Shown here piece after piece: positions 35,824 to 44,130 of a stretch of 64,000 nt of DNA. The stretch's first letter is position 1, and every line of letters starts with the position of its first letter. The translations under genes were made by a program, and so were the position numbers. Origin of the DNA: Shewanella surugensis (lineage in GTDB: Bacteria > Pseudomonadota > Gammaproteobacteria > Enterobacterales > Shewanellaceae). The notes under the pieces are model-generated. The model saw nothing but the letters and a program-made list of their open reading frames with translations, did no database searches and was not told the origin of the DNA. The stretch lies in NCBI RefSeq assembly GCF_023284005.1, contig NZ_JAKIKS010000004.1, forward strand, positions 1-64,000, read 5' to 3'.

Positions 35824-36384
35824 TTAAATAAACAATTCCTTAATATTGGCTAAATCACCTTTACCTTCTGTAATCTCTTTCGCTGATAAACCTGACACTT
35901 CATGAGGAAAAACCAGCCACTCATCTGAATTATGAATAAAGTAATCAGGCTTAAGGGGGACAGAGGTATTTTTATGCTTGTAATAAGGACAAGCAATGCG
36001 CACATCTTTTGGCATATTGAATCGCATTAACTCACCCAGCTTTTCTTTTAACGCATGGATACTGCGACCGGAATCAAACACATCATCAACGATCAATAAC
36101 GCATCATCAGCATTGGCATTTTCCACAATGTAATGCAGACCGTGTACCTTAATTTGTTTACTCTGTTGATTAATCCCATAATAAGATGAAGTACGCACGG
36201 CAATGTGATCTGTTTCAACTTTTTTAAAATCAAAAAATTCTTGTACCGCAATACCGATTGGGGCACCACCTCGCCAGATCCCAACAATAAATTGTGGGCG
36301 GAAACCACTCTCATACACCTGCGCCGCCAAGCGAAATGAATCTTCTAATAATTGCTGCGCCGTAATAAAGCACTTCTCTGACAT
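35824..36384 (-). CDS. Purine phosphoribosyltransferase family protein
   Basis: 186 residues with the PRPP-binding motif LLIVDDVFDSGRSI near 98-111 and the FIVGIWRGGAPIG loop near 32-44. This is a type I phosphoribosyltransferase of the hypoxanthine/xanthine class, which salvages a base with PRPP to give a nucleotide. The hood region is closer to the archaeal-like Hpt/xanthine enzymes than to E. coli Hpt. The base used cannot be read from sequence. It is transcribed alone from an AT-rich upstream region. Confidence 0.8.
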   Translation of the reverse strand: MSEKCFITAQQLLEDSFRLAAQVYESGFRPQFIVGIWRGGAPIGIAVQEFFDFKKVETDHIAVRTSSYYGINQQSKQIKVHGLHYIVENANADDALLIVDDVFDSGRSIHALKEKLGELMRFNMPKDVRIACPYYKHKNTSVPLKPDYFIHNSDEWLVFPHEVSGLSAKEITEGKGDLANIKELFI

Positions 36385-36683
36385 TTGGCCGTCCCCATTT
36401 TATTATATTTAATTTGGTACGGCGGGCTAAAGCTGCATTTCCAAAGATCTGAATGTAGCACAACACAGAAGTCATCATTATTATGACCCCCAGAATTTTA
36501 AAGCACCCACCTGATTTTGGAGGCGAATTCTATACTAAAAAACACATTTGTGCCTTAAAAAGAAGCGTGACTTGTCCCTCAAATAATGAAAAAAGCACCG
36601 CTCAAGGAAAATGGACATGTTCACTTTCATGTATGTAACAAAAAAACAACATTAAAAAGTAAAAAAACCTGCTTTAAAATGTA

Positions 36684-37778
36684 TTATCTGGCTTTAATCG
36701 TGATCATCACTGGCGCATGATCGCTACTTTGGCTGTCTTGTTCGTATTGAGGGTCCACTAAGTGGCGATCAAACGTTTGATGTTTCGTGACTTGAGCCAT
36801 ATTGTGTCGATGTCCATTGACAAATTCAGACGACAATAAAATATAATCTAATACCGATCCCCTCGAACCGTAATAATGAGTCACTGGACGCGGTAATTCA
36901 AACACTAAATCCAGTGTGCCTTGATATAAATCAAAAGCATCTTTTAAACAAAAATCACTCAAGGCCCCAACGGATAAACGAGCAAACCGCAACTCATCCA
37001 TCATCAAATGTGACAAAATATCGCCAGAAATATCGTCATTAAAATCCCCCATCAACACTAAAGGACGCTGAGTGTCTTGCCGTACTTTCACAATATCACT
37101 GAGCAACATGGCCGCCTCAGCACCTCTTTGAACACTCGAAGCCCATGTTCCTAATACATTTTCAGCTAATATTTGCCCAATGCACGTTGCACTCTCTGGT
37201 GCGTTCTCACTCTGTCTCTGTGCTGACAATGCCACACTCGATAATGACTGATAAGCCTGTTTAACCACTTCAATCGCTGGACGCTTAGATTTAAAGTGCA
37301 CAACATAAAAATCGCAATAACCTAAATGCGGCAATTTAACGCTCACCTTTAAAGGTGTTCGGCTAAAACTAAACTCATCCGATAAACCCATACTCTGAGC
37401 AAGAACGTTATCAGGCTCGATCATCACGACATCTTCAATCGGGTAGCGAGAAGCGATGGCAACAACAGGTGCCTCATAGATATAGTCTTTAACCTGCTCA
37501 GGTTCACCCGCGATCGAAAAATATGGATACCCTTGTTCCTCAAGCAGATTTTTTAACGCATCACCGCTAAACACCTCCTGAAAACCAATAATATCGGGTT
37601 GATTTTTTAATAGAAAATGGCCTATCCATGCCTGCTTTTTAGCCCATTCTTGATGAGTATAAATATTTTCAAAATCATAATAAGCCGCTGGCGGCGCCAT
37701 ATAATTGAATAAATTCAAGGTTGCGATTTTAATCTCATCAGGACCATTCAAATAATTTTCCTTCTCATTGGTTATCAT
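36684..37778 (-). CDS. Endonuclease/exonuclease/phosphatase (EEP) family hydrolase
   Basis: 364 residues with the EEP fold motifs in order: IATLNLFNYM near the start (Asn), DIIGFQEVFS (catalytic Glu near 70), VHFKS, LVLMGDFNDD (Asp/Asn near 247) and SDHAPVMITI (Asp-His at the end). These enzymes cut phosphodiesters in DNA, RNA, phospholipids or inositol phosphates; the substrate is unknown. No signal peptide is visible. Its start overlaps the stop of the yedI gene by 4 bp, so the two are co-translated and possibly work together. Confidence 0.82.
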   Translation of the reverse strand: MITNEKENYLNGPDEIKIATLNLFNYMAPPAAYYDFENIYTHQEWAKKQAWIGHFLLKNQPDIIGFQEVFSGDALKNLLEEQGYPYFSIAGEPEQVKDYIYEAPVVAIASRYPIEDVVMIEPDNVLAQSMGLSDEFSFSRTPLKVSVKLPHLGYCDFYVVHFKSKRPAIEVVKQAYQSLSSVALSAQRQSENAPESATCIGQILAENVLGTWASSVQRGAEAAMLLSDIVKVRQDTQRPLVLMGDFNDDISGDILSHLMMDELRFARLSVGALSDFCLKDAFDLYQGTLDLVFELPRPVTHYYGSRGSVLDYILLSSEFVNGHRHNMAQVTKHQTFDRHLVDPQYEQDSQSSDHAPVMITIKAR

Positions 37779-38719
37779 TTTACATGCTTGATTTTTTTCG
37801 CTGTTTCAAATAGCCATAATGCTAATCCCCCCACCAGCACACCAAAGATAGTATTGAATACGCTCGGTAAGATATAAGCCAATAAGGGACCGACGAATAA
37901 CCAAGCTTGCGTTAAGACTGAAATAGAGACAAAAAATGCTGACACTCCATGCAAGCCATGGGTCAAAATTCCCCCTCCTACCATAAACATCGCTATGGTA
38001 CCTACCACAGATAAACTTCTCATCAGTAATGGGGCTGCACTCAATAACATAAACCCGACTTTTCGCTTTATTTTAGCAAAATATCCCGATGCCTGTTGTC
38101 GAGTCAGGTAAAGACCCGCATCATCCATTCTGACAATGGCGGCTACAATCCCATAAACCCCTATCGTCATGACAATCGCAATAATGACCAAAGTAAAAAA
38201 CTGTGTCATTAAGCTCATTTGCGCTACAACCCCCAAGGTAATTGCAATGATTTCAGCCGATAAAACAAAATCCGTTCGAATCGCCCCTTTCACTTTTTTA
38301 GCCTCATAGGCTTGCAGATCAAGTGCGTCATCATCGTCTATGTCGTTATCGCCTGATGTGGCTTTTTGATTACCTTGCCTTTTATGTGCATACGCATGAT
38401 AAACACTTTCAACGCCTTCAAAACATAAATACAATCCACCCATCATCAATAAAGGCATCACCGCCCATGGAATAAAAGCGCTAATCAATAGCGCTAGTGG
38501 CACTAGAATACATTTATTTCTAAAGGATCCTTTCGCCACCGCCCATACCACAGGCAGCTCTCTGTCGGCGTTCACGCCCGACACTTGCTGGGCATTTAGG
38601 GCTAAATCATCCCCTAATACTCCGGCTGTTTTTCGTGCAGCCATCTTACTCATGGTCGCCACATCATCTAAAATAGTGGCTATATCATCAAGTAAGGTTA
38701 ATAAACTGGCACCCGCCAT
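37775..38719 (-). CDS. yedI: YedI/DUF808 family inner-membrane protein
   Basis: 314 residues. The soluble-looking N-terminus [21 protein letters not shown] and the following [24 protein letters not shown] are hallmarks of DUF808/YedI. At least six hydrophobic helices follow. A charged insert (NDIDDDDALDLQAYEAKK, near 128-145) precedes KVKGAIRTDFVLSAEI. Function is unknown. It forms a coupled pair with the EEP hydrolase. A truncated repeat of its own 5' end lies 100 bp upstream. Confidence 0.87.
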   Translation of the reverse strand: MAGASLLTLLDDIATILDDVATMSKMAARKTAGVLGDDLALNAQQVSGVNADRELPVVWAVAKGSFRNKCILVPLALLISAFIPWAVMPLLMMGGLYLCFEGVESVYHAYAHKRQGNQKATSGDNDIDDDDALDLQAYEAKKVKGAIRTDFVLSAEIIAITLGVVAQMSLMTQFFTLVIIAIVMTIGVYGIVAAIVRMDDAGLYLTRQQASGYFAKIKRKVGFMLLSAAPLLMRSLSVVGTIAMFMVGGGILTHGLHGVSAFFVSISVLTQAWLFVGPLLAYILPSVFNTIFGVLVGGLALWLFETAKKIKHVK

Positions 38720-38818
38720 CTTTACACCTCATATTTGTAAGCTATTAATTATTTTATAAAATATAATACTACCGGCATTGACCGACACTCACATCTGCTC
38801 CTTGTTAGGCATTTAATG

Positions 38819-38941
38819 CTAAATCATCCCCCCCTCTAATATTCCGGCTGTTTTTCGTGCAGCCATCTTACTCATGCTCGCCACATTATCTAAAATGGTG
38901 GCAATATCATCAAGTAGGGTTAATAAACTGGCACCCGCCAT
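38819..38941 (-). pseudogene. Truncated duplicate of the yedI 5' end
   Basis: An ATG at 38941 opens 40 codons whose first 33 are nearly identical to yedI ([19 protein letters not shown], then [13 protein letters not shown]). A G run of seven then shifts the frame; the yedI wording D-D-L-A-L-N-A continues in another frame and stops. Only about 130 bp of the gene are duplicated. It may still be translated as a short peptide. Confidence 0.82.
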
Positions 38942-39146
38942 TGAGACTCCTATATCGATTAATAAAAAATGACTCTGCTTATTACGTCACTGTCAAAATA
39001 CGCCTTCCTGCTGCGGCTCACAATGGCTTTCTCATTTTTAATCCTCTTGCTTTTAATAAAATTGTTTTTCTGTGTGGAAAATCGGAGATCAGGCATTAGG
39101 AACAGCGTATACTAATACCACTCTTTAGCCTTGACGAGATAGAATA

Positions 39147-39806
39147 ATGACACAAGATGAAATGAAAAAAGCCGCTGCTTGGGCCGCACTCAAATACGTT
39201 GAACATGACAGTATTGTCGGTGTAGGGACGGGATCGACGGTTAATCACTTTATTGATGCACTCGCGACCATGAAAGCCGATATCGAGGGCGCTGTTTCCA
39301 GTTCTGAAGAGTCTACTCAAAAAATGAAAGCCTTAGGGATCCCAGTCTTCGATCTCAATAGCGTTAATGAACTTTCACTCTATGTCGATGGTGCCGATGA
39401 AATTAATGCTAGCATGCACATGATAAAAGGCGGCGGCGCTGCGCTGACTCGTGAAAAAATCGTTGCAGCCGTTGCCGATAAGTTTATTTGTATTATTGAT
39501 AGCAGCAAACAAGTGGATATTTTAGGTGAATTTCCCTTACCCGTTGAAGTGATCCCAATGGCCCGTTCTTATGTTGGCAGAGAACTGGTTAAATTAGGCG
39601 GCGACCCTGTTTATCGTGAAGGTGTTATTACCGATAATGGTAATATTATTTTAGATGTCTACAACATGAAAATCATGCAAGCTAAGGTATTAGAAAAACA
39701 AATCAATGCCATTGTCGGCGTGGTCACTAACGGTTTATTTGCTCACCGCGCTGCTGATGTATTATTAGTCGGTAAAGAAGCCGGTGTTGAAACGATCACT
39801 GACTGA
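39147..39806 (+). CDS. rpiA: Ribose-5-phosphate isomerase A
   Basis: 219 residues, the family length. [13 protein letters not shown] near 25-37 binds the phosphate, SSEESTQKM and YVDGADEIN near 78-86 carry the active-site Asp residues, and [12 protein letters not shown] holds the catalytic Glu/Lys region. It interconverts ribose-5-phosphate and ribulose-5-phosphate in the pentose phosphate pathway. It is the last clear chromosomal gene before the prophage; in relatives it is commonly next to serA, which is not in this window. The terminator at 39832-39861 follows. Confidence 0.97.
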   Translation: MTQDEMKKAAAWAALKYVEHDSIVGVGTGSTVNHFIDALATMKADIEGAVSSSEESTQKMKALGIPVFDLNSVNELSLYVDGADEINASMHMIKGGGAALTREKIVAAVADKFICIIDSSKQVDILGEFPLPVEVIPMARSYVGRELVKLGGDPVYREGVITDNGNIILDVYNMKIMQAKVLEKQINAIVGVVTNGLFAHRAADVLLVGKEAGVETITD

Positions 39807-39831
39807 CCTCTGGATAATCGATTAAAAGTAC

Positions 39832-39861
39832 AATATGGCGGGTTTCAGTACCTGCCATATT
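39832..39861 (+). terminator. Terminator of rpiA
   Basis: Twelve-base arms (39832-39843 and 39850-39861) pair with one G-U around a TTCAGT loop, followed by AT-rich sequence with a short T run. Confidence 0.75.
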
Positions 39862-40101
39862 ATATATATTAATTTTATTGCATATCAAGCCGCTTCAATC
39901 TGCTCAATTAATAACAGGAACGACCGAAAGAGCTTTTATAGCATAACCACCTTTAATTTCAATAACTTGAATTAAAACTGCATCTTTCCCAACACATCCC
40001 AAACTGACTCTAAGTGCTTGTAACTTCCTCCTGCTTCGATGTATGGTACACCATATATACACCATTTTGTTTAGAACAGATCAAGAAAGTAGGGGTATAG
40101 C
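39862..40101. promoter_or_regulatory. Left prophage boundary region and integrase promoter
   Basis: 240 bp between the rpiA terminator and the integrase ATG. The left attachment site must lie here if rpiA flanks the insertion, but no matching repeat was found at the right. At 40041-40066 two copies of TACACCAT lie within an imperfect palindrome (ATGGTACACCAT followed by ATATACACCAT), a likely operator. A 53-codon frame on the minus strand (39904-40065) ends in a protein-like stretch but has no ribosome site and is not called. Confidence 0.4.
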
Positions 40102-41196
40102 ATGGCATCCTATTCTATCGAAAAACGCAAAAAAGCAGATGGTAGTTTTAGCTATCGCTGTGGGATCATTGTTAAAAAATCTGGCAAGATTATACATCGG
40201 GAGCAAAAAACATTCTCGAAAAAAGCGCTAGCGGTAACGTGGGGAAAAAACAGATGTGCTTATTTAGAAGAAAATGATGTATTAGAAATAAATAAAGTCA
40301 TCACAATTAATGAACTGCTTAACCTTTATTTTGAAAACCATGATTTGTGGAACGCCACTGGCACCACTAAACGCTATGTCATTAACATGCTCATGGATTG
40401 CGATATAAGCAAGATAAAAACAAATGCACTTAAGACAAGTGATTTAATCGAGCATTGTAAAAATCGCCGTGATGCAGGAGCTGGTCCAGCTACGGTTTAC
40501 CATGATATTGCTTATTTACGCAGTGTAATGAAAAAAGCTCTACCCGTTTGGAATATTACAGCTAACTTTGCCATTTTCGAAGCTGCTATTCCTGTTCTTA
40601 TTGATATGAAATTGGTCGGAAAAAGCCAAAAAAGGACACGACGACCAACAACTAATGAATTAGATAAATTAAAACTAGGCCTTCAGCAACGTATGGACTC
40701 GAGTACCAATAATACAGTACACATCCCTTTTGTTGATATTCTCGATTTTAGTATTTTAACCTGCATGCGAATTGGTGAAGTTTGCAGACTCAAGTGGGAT
40801 GATTTAAATGAAGATCATAAAACAATTTTCGTACGTGACCGTAAAGATCCCCGCAAAAAAGAAGGCAATCACATGATCGTGCCGCTTTTAGGAGGAAGCT
40901 TCGATATAGTTAAACGCCAACCAAAAACAGATGAACTTATTTTTCCTTATAAATCCCCATCCATTACCTCTGGATTTCAAAGAGTTAGAAACAAGTTAGG
41001 CATTAACGATTTGCGTTATCACGATTTACGTCGAGAAGGGGCAAGCCGTTTATTTGAAAAAGGTTACTCTTTAGAGGAAGTCGCCCAGGTAACTGGGCAT
41101 AAAAACTTAAATATTTTGTGGACGGTTTACACGCAACTCTTTCCGCATAAGTTACATGATAAATTTGCAGATGAGTCAAGCGGTGATGGGGCTTAA
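40102..41196 (+). CDS. int: Tyrosine recombinase (phage integrase)
   Basis: 364 residues. The catalytic set is visible: Arg223 in TCMRIGEV, a Lys in the DRKDPRKK hairpin, His307 and Arg310 in YHDLRREG, His333 in TGHK and the nucleophile Tyr343 in TVYTQ. The N-terminus (MASYSIEKRKKADGSFSYRC) is an Arm-binding-type DUF3596/AP2-like domain. It integrates and excises the prophage. AGGGG precedes the ATG. It is oriented inward, and its last 21 bp overlap tail-to-tail with the end of the spike gene, unlike P2, where int faces attP. Confidence 0.93.
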   Translation: MASYSIEKRKKADGSFSYRCGIIVKKSGKIIHREQKTFSKKALAVTWGKNRCAYLEENDVLEINKVITINELLNLYFENHDLWNATGTTKRYVINMLMDCDISKIKTNALKTSDLIEHCKNRRDAGAGPATVYHDIAYLRSVMKKALPVWNITANFAIFEAAIPVLIDMKLVGKSQKRTRRPTTNELDKLKLGLQQRMDSSTNNTVHIPFVDILDFSILTCMRIGEVCRLKWDDLNEDHKTIFVRDRKDPRKKEGNHMIVPLLGGSFDIVKRQPKTDELIFPYKSPSITSGFQRVRNKLGINDLRYHDLRREGASRLFEKGYSLEEVAQVTGHKNLNILWTVYTQLFPHKLHDKFADESSGDGA

Positions 41197-42123
41197 CTTT
41201 CCATCTAATGCGGCCGCTTGTGATTGATAGCCGGTAAAGCTACTGGCTTGATCGGGTGGCGCGCCTCTACCGTGTGTGTGTGCTGCCAAACTGGTGTTAG
41301 TACTTTTAACCACTGCAATTAAATCAACAACAATTTGCGCTAAGTTTACCTCCTCACTACCGACCCATATTTTAGGGGCTTGTACTCGAGCTAAGTCTGC
41401 AGCCTTAGCTTCTAATATTTTTAAACTTTCGATGTTGATATTGGCATGAGCCTTAATATCAACTTGTTGTTTGCTACCAAGCAGTAAGTTATCTAATGCT
41501 ACGAGTAATGCTTTTTCACCTACTTGGGTTTTTAATGATCCCATCACTTCATTAATCTGATTACCCTCTATCATGGTTTTATCATGAGTGGCTATATGGG
41601 TACTTCTTTCGTGATAACTTTGCTCACGAACTTGAGCGTTTACGATAGATGTTTGACTCGTTTGTTTGATGCACCCATCTGTTTGAATATACCAATTTTC
41701 ATTGGTGCCGCTGATTTTACTACGACTTGATTGCTGCAGTGTCACATCTGATTGTCGATGCTCAGTCACCAAGGTATTGAACGGCAACAATGCAGTGATC
41801 ACCGGCATAGAATCTAAACCATCAATGTATTGAATAAGGCACTGCATTCCTACGCAGGGCGATATAAAAACGCCTCTGTCATTTGCTTGTCCTGTGGCTA
41901 ACGTCACTTGTTCAAAAATGGGTACCGCTAAGGCGTGGCCTGTTACAGCATCGAGCAATTGCACATCCACGGCCTTATAGGCTCTAAATGGGCTACTCAC
42001 TTTGGCCACATCAACGGGTAAGTCATAAATACGTTCTATTCGTGCGAGTTGCGGGACATGCTTACGCTGGCCAAGCTCTGGGTATAAACGCAAAATTAAG
42101 CGCTTAATAGCGTTTTTGACCAT
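41176..42123 (-). CDS. Baseplate central spike protein (gpV-like)
   Basis: 315 residues. The N-terminal third has an OB-fold-like segment (GVFISPCVGMQCLIQYIDG) as in phage spikes. The middle is beta-helix-like with short repeats (IVNAQVREQSYHERS; LLLGSKQQVDIKAHANINIES). Near residue 281 it has AAHTHGRGAPP, an HxH motif; P2 gpV uses such a motif to hold an iron ion in the membrane-piercing tip. It would form the trimeric needle under the baseplate. It is the last gene of the leftward virion operon, and its stop lies inside the convergent integrase gene. Confidence 0.75.
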   Translation of the reverse strand: MVKNAIKRLILRLYPELGQRKHVPQLARIERIYDLPVDVAKVSSPFRAYKAVDVQLLDAVTGHALAVPIFEQVTLATGQANDRGVFISPCVGMQCLIQYIDGLDSMPVITALLPFNTLVTEHRQSDVTLQQSSRSKISGTNENWYIQTDGCIKQTSQTSIVNAQVREQSYHERSTHIATHDKTMIEGNQINEVMGSLKTQVGEKALLVALDNLLLGSKQQVDIKAHANINIESLKILEAKAADLARVQAPKIWVGSEEVNLAQIVVDLIAVVKSTNTSLAAHTHGRGAPPDQASSFTGYQSQAAALDGKLSPITA

Positions 42124-42803
42124 GTTATCTCCTGCGTATTTTTTGATAAAACCACTTGTGTGATATATCGACCATTCAGCTTTATGCCTGGCCTCATTTT
42201 AGGGATCACCAATAACCTTCCCGTCGTGGCCGTCTTAGTGACAATCGGATGCTCAGAAAAGTCAGTAATAGGATTGTTAGCCCAGCCGCTATCGTGCCAA
42301 CTGCCAACATAAATTTTACCGTCACTTCGTTGCTGAAAAATATAATCAGTTATTTGATAAATTCGCCCTAAGCTGCGTAATGCGCTGACCCCATCACCAC
42401 TATGGTGGAAACAAGGCACTGGATTATTAATATATTCAGCCTCGGGATAAACAAACTCAACACCAAGCAGGGATAACCCTGAAAGCACATGCTTTAAAGT
42501 GGCAAAGCGTATGGCTAACGGTGCAGGAAAAGAAAGCGCCCCAATTAATTCACGACAAGTTAAAAACCACATTCCCTGGCTAAAATGTTTCTTCTCGATC
42601 ACACCCAGAAAATAAGGAATAAGAGTTGATACTTGATAACCCAGATGTAGTTCAACTAAACCGCTTGGCTCGCTTTCACAACACACCACAAAGATAGCGC
42701 GACCTGTTGAAAATAAATCTAACTGCACATGATCGCTCACAATGTTAATCACTGGCTGACCGCCGATGGTCAATACTTTAGTTAATTTAACCGACTCCGC
42801 CAT
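42096..42803 (-). CDS. Baseplate hub-like protein (possible gpD counterpart)
   Basis: 235 residues, overlapping its neighbours on both sides. No signature motif is obvious. It begins MAESVKLTKVLTIGGQPV and ends ITQVVLSKNTQEITWSK, with a pattern of beta strands and a central segment (GDGVSALRSLGRIYQITDYIFQQRSDGKIYVG) that resembles the hub proteins gpD/gp44, which mount the spike. Its position directly before the spike supports this. It is shorter than P2 gpD (387), so it may represent only part of the hub. Annotation is by context. Confidence 0.5.
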   Translation of the reverse strand: MAESVKLTKVLTIGGQPVINIVSDHVQLDLFSTGRAIFVVCCESEPSGLVELHLGYQVSTLIPYFLGVIEKKHFSQGMWFLTCRELIGALSFPAPLAIRFATLKHVLSGLSLLGVEFVYPEAEYINNPVPCFHHSGDGVSALRSLGRIYQITDYIFQQRSDGKIYVGSWHDSGWANNPITDFSEHPIVTKTATTGRLLVIPKMRPGIKLNGRYITQVVLSKNTQEITWSKTLLSA

Positions 42804-43297
42804 TAAGGACCATCCTGTTCGGTAAACTTATCTTGTACTGCGTTATGGCCATCACTTGAAACTGATTGAGTATTCGATACGGCTGTTGCATCTAATTGCT
42901 GCTGCTCGCGTTCCGACTTACTCAATAACTCTGTTAATTTAAAAGCGATAGTCCACGCCTTGACATCATCTTCTTCAGTTGCCAACACTTCGCCATCAAA
43001 CTTAGCTTTACGCACTTTAAACGCGCTAGCTACATCGCTATTGATGGTATAAGGCACGCGAGCGCCGTTTTCATCGAGCGCTTTTGCTTTAGTTACTAGC
43101 TCTTCTAACTTTGACACATCGACAAAAGGCACCTTGGTTGTTACCGTTAATATCGCCGCTTTGATGCCGTTATCAGCATTTATCAAAAAAGAGCCGGCGC
43201 CTGATAAATCTTCTCCTGCCAATTTAAAACCGCATTTTACTTTGGTTTCATAACCTGGCACTTCCCAACCGTCCAATGTGATCATTTCTCTACCCAA
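42803..43297 (-). CDS. Baseplate-associated phage protein
   Basis: 164 residues. The segments TLDGWEVPGYETKVKCGF and LINADNGIKAAILTVTTKVPFVD recall a baseplate complex protein family that I associate with marine P2-like phages, though I cannot name it precisely. The C-terminal 35 residues are Gln/Ser-rich and look disordered. It overlaps the upstream gene by 8 bp and the downstream one by 1 bp, typical of a tightly packed virion operon. A structural role is inferred from position only. Confidence 0.5.
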   Translation of the reverse strand: MGREMITLDGWEVPGYETKVKCGFKLAGEDLSGAGSFLINADNGIKAAILTVTTKVPFVDVSKLEELVTKAKALDENGARVPYTINSDVASAFKVRKAKFDGEVLATEEDDVKAWTIAFKLTELLSKSEREQQQLDATAVSNTQSVSSDGHNAVQDKFTEQDGP

Positions 43298-43934
43298 ATA
43301 TTGACATTAATTGTGATAACTCACCTGCATCACCCACGAATAAACATTGCACCCAATGCTCATTATTATCACCTCGCGCTTTTACCTGCTCTGCTAACCC
43401 TCTTGCACTACTGGCATTAAATTGCTCTATAAATAATCCGTGATTAGCAGGAGTGAATGCGGTTTGTGTTAGCCTGGCATCTCGCGCTGACTTCAATTCA
43501 TCCAACTCATTTAAAGCCGCATCAATATCGCTAATCAAGCTTTTGCCCGCATCATCGACCTGAGATAAACCCACATCATTATATTGTTGAGACAAAGGAA
43601 GTAACGCCCTAGGTTCTGCAATATGACGCCATTCTAATGATTGGCAACATGCTAGCCCGCGCTGTATTTTATCGAGATCCAACATGGCCAAACTTGCTGC
43701 AAAGCGTGCGGCTTCAAGAAACACCGACAACGGACAATATGCATTCATTGCTGTTAAGCTCGAGACTAAGTTCCCCGCGCTTTTTGATGACACATAAAGC
43801 AATAATGCATTAAATTTCTCGGGCCGCTGCGAACGGCTTAAATCATTTAATGCTCTCGATAATGCCAAGAACCCCTGAGCGCTAGTTGTACCTACATTAG
43901 GCGCATAACTATGGTGGCTAATGCAATGCATCAC
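43290..43934 (-). CDS. Phage protein of unknown function, 214 residues
   Basis: Starts at a GTG (43934) followed at once by an ATG (43931). The protein is mostly helical and acidic, with an Ala/Leu-rich core (FLEAARFAASLAMLDLDKI) and no known motif. It lies between the tail fibre region and the baseplate genes. In P2 the gene after the fibre is a fibre-assembly chaperone (gpG), so that role is possible, but nothing in the sequence shows it. Its start overlaps the stop of the 54-residue gene before it. Confidence 0.5.
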   Translation of the reverse strand: MMHCISHHSYAPNVGTTSAQGFLALSRALNDLSRSQRPEKFNALLLYVSSKSAGNLVSSLTAMNAYCPLSVFLEAARFAASLAMLDLDKIQRGLACCQSLEWRHIAEPRALLPLSQQYNDVGLSQVDDAGKSLISDIDAALNELDELKSARDARLTQTAFTPANHGLFIEQFNASSARGLAEQVKARGDNNEHWVQCLFVGDAGELSQLMSIFG

Positions 43935-44095
43935 GCAGGCGCTATCGCTAGCACGCTCTCTTTAAAATACGTTTCAGCCAGCAATACTAATGCATCACCG
44001 CTTAACTGTAGTTCGGTACTTGTATTACTGTTACGCCCGACATAACTCACTGCCATGATTGCTGCTGTATGGGTAAACCCGTGTGTAAATGACAT
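43931..44095 (-). CDS. Small phage protein, 54 residues
   Basis: ATG at 44095, TGA at 43931-43933, overlapping the start of the next gene. It begins MSFTHGFTHTAAIMAV and ends with a mixed helical stretch. No family is recognised. The tight overlap downstream and the 35-bp gap to the tail fibre gene suggest a translated operon member. Confidence 0.5.
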   Translation of the reverse strand: MSFTHGFTHTAAIMAVSYVGRNSNTSTELQLSGDALVLLAETYFKESVLAIAPA

Positions 44096-44130
44096 TAATC
44101 TATCCTTCTAAGTGAAATTGTTTTCGAAAA

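Noticed and set aside
39904-40065. 53-codon frame antisense to the integrase promoter
   Set aside because: The C-terminal part looks protein-like, but there is no ribosome site and it overlaps the probable operator; left as unsupported.
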